Below are positions 34,391 through 46,736 of a stretch of DNA of 64,000 nucleotides, piece by piece. The DNA is from Diphasiastrum complanatum (Eukaryota; Streptophyta; Lycopodiopsida; Lycopodiales; Lycopodiaceae). Both the position numbers and the translations under genes were made by a program. The DNA is taken from NCBI GenBank assembly GCA_029204225.1, contig CM055111.1:21283051-21347050 (forward strand), given 5' to 3'. The notes beneath the pieces are model-generated. The model was not told the origin of the DNA. It ran no database searches and worked only from the letters and a program-made list of their open reading frames with translations. The first letter of the stretch is position 1. Each line of letters begins with the position of its first letter.

Positions 34391-37300
34391 ATGGCCTCCT
34401 CATCCTCTGAAGACTCTGGCACTAAACAGGTGATCCAGTATGACATTCTCGAGGCCACGCAGATTTGGCCTCTACCCTCTGACACTCTGATGCAACCATG
34501 ACTGCAGACAGCCGGCCCACTCCTTCAAGCAATGGATTTTTACTCGGCGCTCTTTCATTCTGAGATTAACATGGGCCTCGCCCTTCACGCTTACGCCACC
34601 TGGGATGAGGACAAGGCTTGTTTCCACTTCCTATACCAAGTTACCATGTACAAGGTCAGGATAGGCGCCGACTCAATGGTCACTGTTGGCATTATGTCCA
34701 GTGATTGTCAACCCATCTCCCATCGCCACACCAAAGCTCGCTATCACGGAACCCGTCATTCAGACGGCTGTGCATCTGTTGAATAGCTTTCTAGTTATTT
34801 CAACAATTCACAAGGACAGAATTCAGTCTACGTTGCTGAATCAGATAGTGGAGTCCTTTTTGAAATTCCCTAATCCCTCCGTTGTGCTTCCTTATTCGAG
34901 AACTAAAAAACTCCATCAAACCCAACAACCGTGAGCGAATCGCAGCAGGCCCCCTATTGTGTAACTTTGTCTGGCATAGCTTTCTTATTCGAGAACTAAC
35001 AAACTCCATCAAACCCAACAACCGTGAGCGAATCATAGTAGGCATCCTGTTGTGTAACTTTGCCTGCACACTTCTCGAGGCAAAAGTGCGCGGTTTCCAA
35101 CGCTCATCCCTCTTGTCTACCCTTGTGCCACATACTAACCTTTATGCACCATCTCAAGCATCCACCTCCTCCCAACCTGCAGTCATTAACACAACGGCTA
35201 GCAAACGAATGCGTGGCACTGCCTCTACATCCACATCTCCACTTGTTACCCAAAGACGTGTCTCCACTGTCGCACTAACCACTCCATCAACCACCATCAC
35301 TTCTTCTTCTGTGCAACCCCCCACTCCAATTTCTATTGCCGCTACCTCTCTTCCTGTTCCATCCACATCTGTTTCTGTCTCCATCCCCGTTTCTTCTGTT
35401 GATACCACTCCACTTCTCTTCCAGTGTCCACTGCTCCATCCATCACCATCGCATTCTCCATCACTCCTGCCACCACCATTGCTCCTCTCACATTCAATCC
35501 TTCTGATTCGTAGCTGTCCCCCGACACTCTGGAATGGATGCAAGTTATCAATTTTTCACTCCCACACCAGACACTTTCTGCTCCATCCTCACCTTCTTCC
35601 ATACTCCACACCACTCTTCAGTTTCCCACTGTTCCTCTCATTCTCTCACTCGGACAAACCGTCCTCAACCCTGTTTCCATAGTTGTTTCTCACATCCCAC
35701 CCGCTTTGCCAACAAAGGTTGTTGAGGGCAGCCAACCGCCGCCTGACATTTGTACAAACAATTTTTGTAGCATCACCAGATTGGACTGACTCTACCACCC
35801 TAGATGTCATCAGGACAAATGAAAACCTGATCGAAGACAATGACGACGGAATTCCACAAGTTGTCAGGGCCGATACAACACAATCCCCTGCCAGTTCCAG
35901 TGTACCAACTGCTCCCATGGATCTAACGACGATGTACCAAACTCTAGGAAAATACATCCTGGATGCGGTAGCGGCCAAAGCTATTTTGGAAAGCAGGGTA
36001 CTACAGTTGGCAACGAGTAATACACAGCTGCGAGCAGACCTCACTAAGCTGCAGCAAGAGCTGATTCTAGCTCAGCAATACGAACAAGCAGGGCACCAGG
36101 AGATTGCCAAGCTGCAGCAGAAGGAGGAAGGCCTAAACAAATATATTCAAAGCCTCTCCAAAGCGCTAAATGAGGCCTCCACAAAGGTGCGGGACCTTCA
36201 AGCTGAAGCATCCCAACGGCTTGCTCCCATCCAGACGCAACTTACACTTTTGGAAGCAGAAAACACGTGCCTGGGGACGGAGGTCAAAGCCTTACAAGAC
36301 GAAAAGCTCGTCTGGTTAGCTCAATCTACACCGGACACAAGGCCGTTTTCCCAATCAGAGATGAATCTTCTACGGCGTTAGGTGCAGATTTATAGCCAAA
36401 CCCTCAACAGCTACCAGACGGAGTTCAATAAGTATCGGACAAGCGCAACAGAAGAGCTCGCCCAGGCCAAGCAAGCCCTCAAGGCGTGCCAAAAATACAT
36501 GGAAATTAAGGCCCAGCCCACCTCCATGGTAATTCCACCACCACCTAATTTTGACGCTGCATAGGCTAGTACCAGCCAAGATCAGAGCCAACAGGCAGCA
36601 GGGGGATTCCAACCAGATCAAGGGTCCGAAGGCCAAGACCAAGGGTAGACAGATGCGGCCGCTGAGACCCGATACCAGAGCCAAGGCGCAACCACTAGCC
36701 AAGGCCAAGCAACATCATCCAGAGGATCGCATACGATATCTGTCAGCCGGGCCTTCTGAAGACCGAAGTCCGTGGAGGAGAACATCAATGAATTTTTATC
36801 CAAATATCCCCACGAGTCATCAAGAGGCGGCTGGCAGATATCATTCTCAGCTCAGACCATCAAGGGAAAAGAATTTCAAGACTTACCCGCCCTCCAACCA
36901 CAAGTAGAGTTGCGACATCAGTTATTTGAGAGAGACTTTGCGGCCATCAGGGCTTACGTGACGAGTCCGCAACAGTTACAGGTGAACGCGCATTTCCTGC
37001 CATGTCCAAGAAGATCCAAATGGGCAAAATGTGGCACTCCTCTAGACCAAATCACACTGCACAATTTCAACTGGCCAATCATCAAATCCGAATATGGGTG
37101 GACAACGGATGTAGACGCCAGAAGGGCTCTCTCCGCATTCGCCAGTCACTACATCAATTGCCCCAATCCCACAGTCCGGGCAACGGCCACTTACGCCCGG
37201 GACTTAGAATATCTAATGGGCATTGAAACAAAATGGGATGATTTCCTTCCCTCCATATTTTTTGATCCAAATAAGGCACTAGCTTCTGACAAAGTCGAAG

Positions 37301-37566
37301 ACCAGCTGCCAGTCGCTCGCGTATATTACCGAGCTGCATTCCTTGGAGATCCCTAGACAAAACGATTCCAAGCATCCTCCACAAGTCCTTCCACACACCA
37401 AAGGACTCGAAGAAACTGGACCGTCTCAACTTCATGGAAGACGTTATGGGCTATCTCATCCACCAGAGGCGGTCCAAGAGAACGCTATACTAAACCGACA
37501 GAGTGCCGAGGGACTAGCACCACTTCAGGTCGTGGGTCCTGTTGGGGGTATTCCCAACAAAGTATA
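34391..37566 (+). pseudogene. Gypsy-K additional ORF region (env-position, coiled coil), fossil
   Basis: Begins MASSSSEDSGTKQ at 34391. N-part to about 34790 (QAMDFYSALFHSEINMGLALH, CFHFLYQVTMYKVRIGADS). Then a 31-residue tandem duplication (34891-35076). Then a Ser/Thr/Pro-rich region (35150-35520). Then a long coiled coil (35918-36320; LQLATSNTQLRADLTKLQQE, continuing to 36560), a Gln/Lys-rich hinge, and a globular-looking C-part 36772-37356 (FNWPIIKSEYGWTTDVDARR, ATATYARDLEYLMGIETKWD). No transmembrane segment or signal peptide stands out. It sits where env-like ORFs occur in plant gypsy elements, but the make-up looks more like a gag-like or DNA-binding helper. Function unknown; broken several times. 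Confidence 0.6.
34891..35076 (+). repeat. 93-bp in-frame tandem duplication in the Gypsy-K additional ORF
   Basis: Two units starting cttattcgagaactaa at 34891 and 34984. The period of 93 bp equals 31 codons; both read LIREL.NSIKPNNRERI in the same frame. Confidence 0.85.
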
Positions 37567-37765
37567 AATAAATAAAATCCTCCAATAAAATGTGTTGCGA
37601 GGGCATGGCATCCTGCGTGTATAAGCCCATGGCCCAATGAGCACGCAATTAGAGTTGTAAATAAGATAAACTTGACTTGGGCCTTGGAATTAAAATAAAA
37701 CTAGAGGCCTGATGTCATTTTTAAACTTAGAGATCACTTTTTAGAGTTGGGTCCAAATTGGGACT
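37567..37765 (+). other. Gypsy-K 3' untranslated part
   Basis: About 200 bp between the additional ORF and the 3' LTR, no coding sense. No clean polypurine tract is visible at the LTR edge. Confidence 0.5.
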
Positions 37766-38360
37766 CACATAAGTCTTGTGATTTCTAATGTACTTTTTGT
37801 GGACCCTTGGATCAAGTTGGGTCCAAGATGAATGTATAGGATCATTGTGAATATTAGCCAATAAGGTTGAGGAGCAAGGGCCTTCCCCATTTTATAAAAA
37901 GACACCATTTGTACACTATTTCCATGCTTAATGAGAAGGAGAAAACTCTACCATTTTTGAAAGAGAAGCATCCTCATTTGCTATTCACTACTTGCTATTG
38001 CTCTTGATTGTGTTTTCCATTGCTTTCTATTTCCATGTTTATTGTTTGCCATAGTGAATGTTTTTCCATTAGCAAGCATAAGGAGCATTTGAGCTAACCT
38101 CCACCCTCACTCTCTATCTCTCTCTTTCTCTTCCCTTCTCAATCTCTTCTTCTCCATTCCTTCTCTTCAACCAAAACTATGATGAATGTTAGTGTAGAGG
38201 AGTAGAGTTAAAGAGGTGTAGTATAGTGGTGATTAGAGCTAAGGGAGAAAGTAGGAAATTAACTAAAAGTAGCATCTATGCATAGTTAGGCACCTATCCA
38301 GTGATCTAACCTTTGTTGACAGGTGGAAGGGCTATACTACGACAGATCTTCGACCCCACA
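37766..38360 (+). repeat. 3' LTR of Gypsy-K
   Basis: About 595 bp, ~96.6% identical to 28783-29376, ending GACCCCACA. TATA box at 37893-37899. Confidence 0.9.
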
Positions 38361-38682
38361 AGGCCACATAGTGGACCGAGCGCATACACTTTCACAAGAA
38401 GGGACATGCAGCCATGGATTGCTATGACAATCCAAGAAATAAGAAATCTTAGAGCAAAAAAGAGAGCTCCAACAACACGTTACATATAGAGAAACCAGAA
38501 TCCTCCAAGACAGTTGAAGACTGAGCAAGCAGAAACTCAACTGCTTATCTATGCATAGATGTATGTGCTACTTCCTCAACTGACTTTCAAGAAGTCATTC
38601 TTGATTCTGGTGCAACATCACATTTTGTTACAACCAGACAGATCATTGCAAACTTCGGACAAACTAATTCATCGAGATACAT
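38361..38682 (+). pseudogene. Copia gag zinc knuckle / protease start fragment
   Basis: Short copia piece of another family: FHKKGHAAMDCYDNP near 38390-38430 (zinc-knuckle end) and DSGATSHFVTTRQIIANFG near 38600-38655 (protease start). It abuts the Gypsy-K LTR on the left and an F-type LTR on the right. It is not the missing part of A2. Confidence 0.65.
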
Positions 38683-39224
38683 AATTGCCTCCAAAACCAA
38701 GATTGGTGCTTCATTTTGATTATGGCCAAATGTGGCTCTATATATACAATAAGTGGGAGCTCGTGGCACTGATCATCTCTTTGATCCCACATGTGTGAAG
38801 GTGCTTTGTCATATGATGATTCATCATGCAAAACTGACACTTGGACAAAACCTTCTATTTTGAGCACTTTTGGTCCATTTTCCTTCTATATGGAGATCTA
38901 CTTGGAAATCTTCTAGAAGTCAAAATTCGCCTACTTCAGCTTCTTCCACACATGTGATCTGTCCTCTACACATGGGATATGACACCTAACCAAAGGATGC
39001 GGTTCATGCAATCAATAGATTGATGCCATGTGTCATATGTCTAGAAAACTAGTTTTTGGCCATTTTAGCCACTAGAACTTGAATTAAATCATATGTACAA
39101 CATATATGATTATGGTACATGTCAAGTACACTAGTCTCACACATGGGAATAGGCTCCACACATGTGTGTTTATCTATATACAAGATTTTTGGCCTCTACC
39201 AAGTTTATTTTTGCATTTTTCACA
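38683..39224 (-). repeat. F-type LTR, partial
   Basis: Matches the last ~540 bp (plus orientation) of the LTRs at 40238 and 42070, ending TTTTTCACA at 39224. Holds cacatgtgtg at about 39163-39172. Confidence 0.85.
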
Positions 39225-40225
39225 CTCCTCAAAAATCTAGCTTGGTAAATCTAGCTTGATGGAAAACATGATGATTTTGAACTTGAATCCATGGGCTGAA
39301 TTGGTTTCTGCTGGTTCAAAAGGTGTGAAGATCAGCCAATGAGTTTGATGTTGATCTAAAATCACCATATCCATGATAGTGCTTCTTTGATGTTGACATC
39401 TTTAATGAACTTACCAATAACAACACATAATGAGCTTCTAGATCTTGCCCTCTACAAAGGAACTCTTAGAAAATTGGATCTCTCTCTACACATTTGCCAT
39501 AGACACCTTAATGACTCTTTTCAGACCTTACAATCACTCAAACAAATTGAGTAGGGTTGAACAATGTGACTTGTATCTCAATCTCTATTCTAGAACTCTC
39601 AATTTAAGCCAATCTATGTCAAATTCTACAAAAGATTTGCATAGATGCTCTATATGCACTAGAAACTCTCAAAGGTTTCACTTGATGGATAGATCCAAGG
39701 ATGTTTTCTAGAAAATTGATGCTTCTAAACTTTACCCTATCACTCTTGAACAAATCTAGAGTGATGGTACAATGGATTTCAACCTCACACCTTGCATATC
39801 ACACCTTAATCTATGATTTTTGGCAAAATCTCTCTCAACTTCAACATGCACTCAAAAAATCAGAGAAAATCATTTAATGCTCCTAATTCAAGCTTCAATT
39901 TTAATTTTTTGGCTGATTTAATCCAAGAACTAATCAAGGGATTAGATTCTCTATAGAAAATGCTTGATTTTGCACTAAAACTCTCTCAAATTGGGTGTGT
40001 GAGTCAAATTGTACAAATTTTTGAATTTTCTCAGACAAAGCCGGAGCTGTACGGCCTCACACGTGTGAAAAGCCTATAGCCCACAACAAGTTCTGGTCCA
40101 AAAATTTTGAGAATATCTATCAAATATAACTCGCTACCCAAAATTTGACTAGTTTCCTAAAACTTGCTAATTTTGGCTTTGATTTGGATGAACCCTACCA
40201 ATTTCAATAAAACCTCTTGTACTTG
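39225..40225 (-). other. Internal region of F element, first copy
   Basis: About 1 kb. Begins next to the LTR with a short purine tract in element orientation (GAGGAG... complement ctcctc). No gag or pol domain on either strand. An 88-codon plus-strand ORF (39445-39711) is antisense to the element and recurs only because the two internal copies are alike. CACACGTGTG at 40058-40067. Confidence 0.75.
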
Positions 40226-40237
40226 GCTCTGATACCA
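40226..40237 (-). other. Primer binding site of F element, first
   Basis: GCTCTGATACCA (complement of TGGTATCAGAGC) abuts the LTR at 40238. Confidence 0.93.
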
Positions 40238-41059
40238 TGTGAAAAAGGTACAATATGGACCAAGAGTGAATCCTAATCTGATCCTCAAGAGGGATTGGAT
40301 GTTAGATTTACTTGATCTATCAATCTATATCAGATTAAGATCAATCTAGATCAATTCTAGACATAAAATCTTAACAAGAATAATCATCTAATGAAGGTAA
40401 ATGTACTTGCTGGTTTCACATGTGTGAAATACTTTCAGAGTATGAAATCCAACCTGAAAATCAAGTACACTATGATAGACACTCAAAACATTTAAGACAA
40501 ATGGAGAGATTGACACAAAATTGTCTCCAAAACCAAGATTGATGTTTCATATTGATTATGGCCAAATATGGTTCTATATATACATTTCTTGGAGCTCAAG
40601 GTACTGATCATGCATCAAATCTCACACGTGTGAGAATGCTTTGTCATATGGTGAATCATCATGCAAAATTGACACTTGGATCAAACCTTCTATTTTGAGC
40701 ACTTTTGGTCCATTTTCCTTCTATATGGAGATCTACTTGAAAATATTCTAGAAGTCAAAATTCGCCTACTTCAGCTTATTCCAAACATGTGAGCTATCCT
40801 CTACACATGGGATATGACACCTAACCAAAGGATGTGGCTCATGCAATCAATAGATTGATGCCATGTGTCATATCTCTAGAAAACTAGTTTTTGGCCATTT
40901 TAGCCACTAGAACTTGAATTAGATCATATGTACAACATATAAGATTATGGTACATGTCAAGTACACTAGTTTCACACATGGGAACAGGCTCCACACATGT
41001 GTGTTTATCTATATACAAGATTTTTGGGCTCTACCAAGTTTATTTTTGCATTTTTCACA
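40238..41059 (-). repeat. F-type LTR, complete (822 bp)
   Basis: TGTGAAAAAGGTAC...GCATTTTTCACA. CACACGTGTG at 40623-40632. Shared by the two tandem units. Confidence 0.92.
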
Positions 41060-42057
41060 CTCCTCAAAAATCTAGCTTGGCAGATTGATGGAAAACATGA
41101 TGATCTTGAACTTCACTCCATGGGCTGAATTGGTTTTTGCTGGTTCAAAAGGTGTGAAGATCAGCCAGTGAGTTTGATGTTGATCTGATATCACCATATC
41201 CATGATAGTGCTTCTTTGATGTTGACATCTTTGATGAACTTACTAATAACAACACATAATGAGCTTCTAGATCTTGCCCTCTACAAAGGGACTCTTAGAA
41301 AATTGGATCTCTCTCTAAAAATTTGCCAAAGACACCTTAATGACTCTTTTCAAACCTTACAATCACTCAAACAAATTGAGTAGGGTTGAACAATATAACT
41401 TGGGTCTCAATCTCTATTCTAGAACTCTCAATTTAAGCCAATCTATGTCAAATTCTACAAAAGATTTGCATAGATGCTCTATATGCACTAGAAACTCTCA
41501 AAGGTTTCACTTGGAGGATAGATCCAAGGATGTTTTCTAGAAAATTGATGCTTCTAAACTTTATCCTATCACTCTTGAACAAATCTAGAGTGATGGTACA
41601 ATGGATTTCAACCTCTCACCTTGCATGCCACACCTTAATCTATGATTTTTGGCAAAATCTCTCTCTACTTCACATGCACTCAAAAAATCAGAGAAAATCA
41701 TTTAATGCTCCTAATTCAAGCTTCAATTTTAATTTTTTGGCTGATCTAATCCAAGAACTAATCAAGGGATTAGATTCTGTATAGAAAATGCTTGCTTTTG
41801 CACTAAAAATCTCTCAAATTGGGTGTGTGAGTCAAATTGTACAAATTTTTGAATTTTCTTAGCCAAAACCAGAGATGTACGGCCTCACACGTGTGAAAAG
41901 GGTTCCTACAGCCCACAACAAGTTTTGGTCCAAAAATTTTGAGAATATCTATCAAATATAACTCGCTACCCAAAATTTGACTAGTTCCCTAAAACCTGCT
42001 AATTTTGGCTTTGATTTGGATCAACCCTACCAATTTCAATAAAACCTCTTGTACTTG
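41060..42057 (-). other. Internal region of F element, second copy
   Basis: 998 bp, nearly the same as 39225-40225 over its whole length. CACACGTGTG at 41886-41895. No coding sense. Confidence 0.8.
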
Positions 42058-42069
42058 GCTCTGATACCA
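42058..42069 (-). other. Primer binding site of F element, second
   Basis: GCTCTGATACCA abuts the LTR at 42070. Confidence 0.93.
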
Positions 42070-42902
42070 TGTGGAAAAGGTACAATATGGACCAAGAGTG
42101 AATCTTAATCTGATCCTCAAGAGGGGTTGGATGTTAAATTTACTTGATCTATCAATCTATATCAGATTAAGATCAATCTAGATCAATTCTAGACATAAAA
42201 TCTTAACAAGAACAATCATTTAATGAAGGTAAATGTACTTGATGGTTTCACACATGTGAAACCCTGTCAGAGTATGGACTCCAACCTGAAAATCAAGTAC
42301 ACTATGATTGAAACTCAAAACATTCAAGAAAAATCAAGACAAATGGAGAGATTGACACAAAATTGCCTCCAAAACCAAGATTGGTGTTTCATTTTGATTA
42401 TGGCCAAATGTGGCTCTATATATACAATAAGTGGGAGCTCGTGGTACTGATCATCTCTCTGATCGCACATGTGTGAAGGTGCTTTGTCATATCATGATTC
42501 ATCATGCAAAACTGACACTTGGACAAAACCTTCTATTTTGAGCACTTTTGGTCCATTTTCCTTCTATATGGAGATCTACTTGGAAATCTTCTAGAAGTCA
42601 AAATTCACCTACTTCAGCTTCTTCCACACATGTGAGATGTCCTCTACACATGGGATATGACACCTAACCAAAGGATGTGGCTCATGCAATCAATAGATGG
42701 ATGCCATGTGTCATATGTCTAGAAAACTAGTTTTTGGCCATTTTAGCCACTAGAACTTGAATTAAATCATATGTACAACATATATGATTATGGTACATGT
42801 CAAGTACACTAGTTTCACACGTGGGAACAGGCTCCACACATGTGTGTTTATCTATATACAAGATTTTTGGCCTCTACCAAGCTTATTTTTGCATTTTTCA
42901 CA
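42070..42902 (-). repeat. F-type LTR, complete (833 bp)
   Basis: TGTGGAAAAGGTAC...GCATTTTTCACA; followed after six bases by an (AG)67 tract. Confidence 0.9.
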
Positions 42903-42904
42903 TG

Positions 42905-44470
<1,566 letters not shown>

Positions 44471-45247
44471 AGAAATGGTTGTGTGGGCACCAATGCGGGG
44501 TATACAGATCTGAGGCTAGAGCACAATCTAGAATGCTACACTTCTAAGCTTCATTAATTCCTCACAAATAGGGAAAGTACACAAGCATAATAATGTATGA
44601 AGTAGACACCAAGCTCGAGTTAGATAGAGAATACAATTTCAAGCAAAATAGAATGAGATCCAATTTTGACATTATGACCTTACCAAAGTCTGATTCATCA
44701 TTAGAAATGAATGAGAAGCATATGTACATATATAGGAGAGCCAAAATTCGTGGTACCACTAGCATTCAATGCATTTCCTACACCTATTCAAGTTTAAACT
44801 ACTACCATATTGACACCTAACAGCTTGCATGCAAAAATTGCACCTAACTTCTACCTACTTTCTCCAAATGTCAATTTCTCAACTAGATATGTACAAAACT
44901 ACATGCATGTGTCCATTACTATATTTGCATGCCTTGCATGTCACAATGGAAACTTAGGACACAATGCATTTATGATGGCTCGAGTTTCTACCCGGTCATA
45001 TTAGACCATTTCCATGTGTAAATCTACATGCATGTCAATCTAGACATTATGAACATTGTTGCATGTCATACTAGACTAACTAGACTTTTTGCATGTCAAT
45101 GGAACTTCATCTACCTAACCCAAACTCGTCCTATTCTACAAGGATATGTGCTCAATTCACACACCTTGAATATGTACAATCAATCTACATCGGTAGGACC
45201 CCCAAAATCAACATACATAAGATAGATATGTTTTACAATTCTTCACA
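44471..45247 (-). repeat. C3-type LTR remnant
   Basis: From about 44600 it follows the C3 LTR closely (gtacatatataggagagccaaaattcgtgg; catgcatgtgtccatta; ctcgtcctattctacaaggatatg), ending TTTTACAATTCTTCACA at 45247. The left edge is approximate. No C-type polypurine tract follows, so it is a solo LTR or the outer LTR of a lost copy. Confidence 0.7.
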
Positions 45248-46226
45248 CTTTCATCAGCGCTGAGAGAGTCACTTCAACTGGTCATCACTTATTCTATTGT
45301 CAGCTAGTTTGAGCGATTCTGAAAGTATAGTATGAATATCCCAACGTCCATTTGAGATTTCCCTCCTTATATCAAATGTGAAACAATTATGAACAATTAT
45401 AAAGAATGTGTGGCCCGGCACTATTGTCTGAGCAAAGGGAATTTCCTCTTCAGGACACTAATGTGAGTAGCTATGAAGCTATAATTTTATCTATGAGGAT
45501 ACAAATATGATTACTACCATTCCATCATCTTTTTGTAGTAGAGACCACATGCATTCCTATTGGATTTCAATACATTTTTTTGGCCACCAAATCGCACTTT
45601 AGAGGTGAAATACTCCTAATATTTTCTACCAGAATTGAGCGCACTTCCAATGACAGTCAGGAAGCCAATTTCATGGAAAAAATCAACCTACATTTTTGAG
45701 ATAGGAATTATTGTTGTGAAGCATCTTTTTTCTCTGTTGCTAATCACATTTCTTGAGCTATTTCCTGAGTAGAATTTGAACACCAAGGACTCTATGAGGA
45801 GTCATTGCTTCATCGCTGACAAAGGAGGCTTCATTCTGGTCCTTCATCGTTCATCCATCCAGTTGGTAATTTCTAGAAATTTACTTGCTATAAAATTAGG
45901 GCAAGTCTTTACCTTCAAGACGAGTGGAACGTTAACTGTCAATCAATCGACATGGCCAAAGTGGCCGAAGTCTCCGAATGGCCGAAGTGGTCAAAGTCGT
46001 TGAAGTGGCCGAAGTGGCTAAAGTTACCAAAGTGGCCGATGTCTCCAAAGTCACCGAAGTGCTCGAAGTCTTTGAAGTTTGTCGATGATGTCAATAAATG
46101 TCGGAGCCACCTGTGAGCCATTTTCGAGTAGTTCTACAACATGTGTAGAAACATGAAGAAAACTACAAGTCTAGATAATGAATTGGATGAAGATTAAAAG
46201 TCGATTAGTAGGAGAATAGTCCAACA
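45248..46226 (-). repeat. Probable 3' LTR of Copia-I
   Basis: Non-coding, ends gaatagtccaaca at 46226 directly beside a polypurine tract complement (CTCCTTCTT, 46227-46235) and the RNase H end of Copia-I. The left edge is assumed at the end of the previous LTR. Contains a 9-bp minisatellite (45951-46082). Confidence 0.5.
45951..46082. repeat. 9-bp minisatellite, about 15 units
   Basis: Units vary around agtggccga (agtctccga, agtggtcaa, agtcgttga, agttaccaa and so on), kept in 9-bp phase. On the minus strand it reads as a run of (H/D/N)F(G/D/S) tripeptides, a consequence of the period rather than evidence of a gene. Confidence 0.85.
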
Positions 46227-46233
46227 CTCCTTC

Positions 46234-46558
46234 TTAATTTGAATCCATGAATGCCTTGACCTTCAAACTTAGTTCTGCACAGAACTTTTTGTGTGCATCC
46301 AAGCTTAATGCTTTGGTAAAAATATCTACTGTCATATCTTGTGTTCGACAATATTGCAAGTTAATCCCTTTGCTAAGAAATTTGCTTCTGATGTAGTGAT
46401 ACTTGATTTCAATGTACTTACTCTTGGAATGAAACCTAGGGTTGGCTGACAAGGCAATGGCACTTTGATTTTCACAAAATAAAATCGTTGGAGCATATTG
46501 ATTCAGACCGATATCTGAAAGTAAGTTCCTCAACCAAATTGCTTTCTCTGTAGCTTCT
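46234..46558 (-). pseudogene. Copia-I RNase H C-terminal part
   Basis: Minus-strand reading: EATEKAIWLRNLLSDIGLNQ, ILFCENQSAIALSANPRFHS, KYIEIKYHYIRSKFLSKGIN, DMTVDIFTKALSLDAHKKFC. Standard copia RNase H, of a family different from A, B and C. It is interrupted at 46559 by an F-type LTR; the rest of the element is not seen beyond 52785. Confidence 0.88.
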
Positions 46559-46736
46559 TGTGGAAATCTGCAAAATAGGACCAATAATGGATCCTAAACT
46601 GATCCACAAGAGGGATTGGATGTTAGATACAATTGATCTGTCAATCTACACAAGATTTAGATCAATCTAGATCAAATCTAGGCATGAAAATCTAACAAGA
46701 ACAATCATTAATGAAGGTAAATGTACTTGCTGGTTT
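46559..46736 (-). repeat. F-type LTR, left part (split by Copia-C3)
   Basis: Starts TGTGGAAATCTGC and follows the F LTR (gagggattggatgttaga; aaggtaaatgtacttgctggttt) up to the C3 insertion point. The right part is 52350-52785. Confidence 0.85.

Larger units (their letters stand above)
28783..38360 (+). mobile_element. Gypsy-K, Ty3/gypsy element with extra ORF region after integrase
   Basis: About 9.6 kb: 5' LTR 28783-29376, Asp-tRNA-type PBS 29378-29395, leader, gag-end/protease, linker, RNase H, integrase, ~1-kb spacer, ~3.2-kb additional ORF region, 3' LTR to 38360. No RT domain was seen between the protease linker and RNase H. LTRs differ at about 20 sites plus one 1-bp length difference over ~594 bp (~96.6%). 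Flanks do not show a matching duplication and belong to two different copia elements. Coding parts are broken (about ten breaks). PBS type and extra ORF fit the Athila/Tat side of plant gypsy; lineage not certain. Confidence 0.88.
38683..42902 (-). mobile_element. Tandem array of a small coding-less LTR element (F): LTR-internal-LTR-internal-LTR
   Basis: Three LTRs (38683-39224 partial, 40238-41059, 42070-42902) alternate with two ~1-kb internal regions, each ending in an iMet PBS next to the following LTR. Neither internal region encodes gag or pol. LTR ends are TGTGAAAAA/TTTTTCACA, like family A. This is the layout of a non-autonomous TRIM/LARD-type element that became tandem by recombination between LTRs of neighbouring or sister copies. 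Confidence 0.85.

Noticed and set aside
35154-35614. Minus-strand ORFs rich in Gly, Glu and Val (129 and 90 codons)
   Set aside because: Antisense shadows of the Ser/Thr/Pro-rich region of the Gypsy-K extra ORF; biased composition keeps the frame open.
34391-37566. Host coiled-coil protein gene inside Gypsy-K
   Set aside because: It lies between integrase and the 3' LTR on the element strand, as additional ORFs of plant gypsy elements do; a captured host gene remains possible but has no positive evidence.
39445-41784. Plus-strand ORFs in the F internal regions (88, 66 and 84 codons), repeated in both copies
   Set aside because: They run antisense to the element, have no domain, and recur only because the two internal regions are near-identical.
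45939-46121. Minus-strand 60-codon ORF with HFG/DFG-type repeats as a repeat protein gene
   Set aside because: Produced by the 9-bp minisatellite period within an LTR; no gene context.
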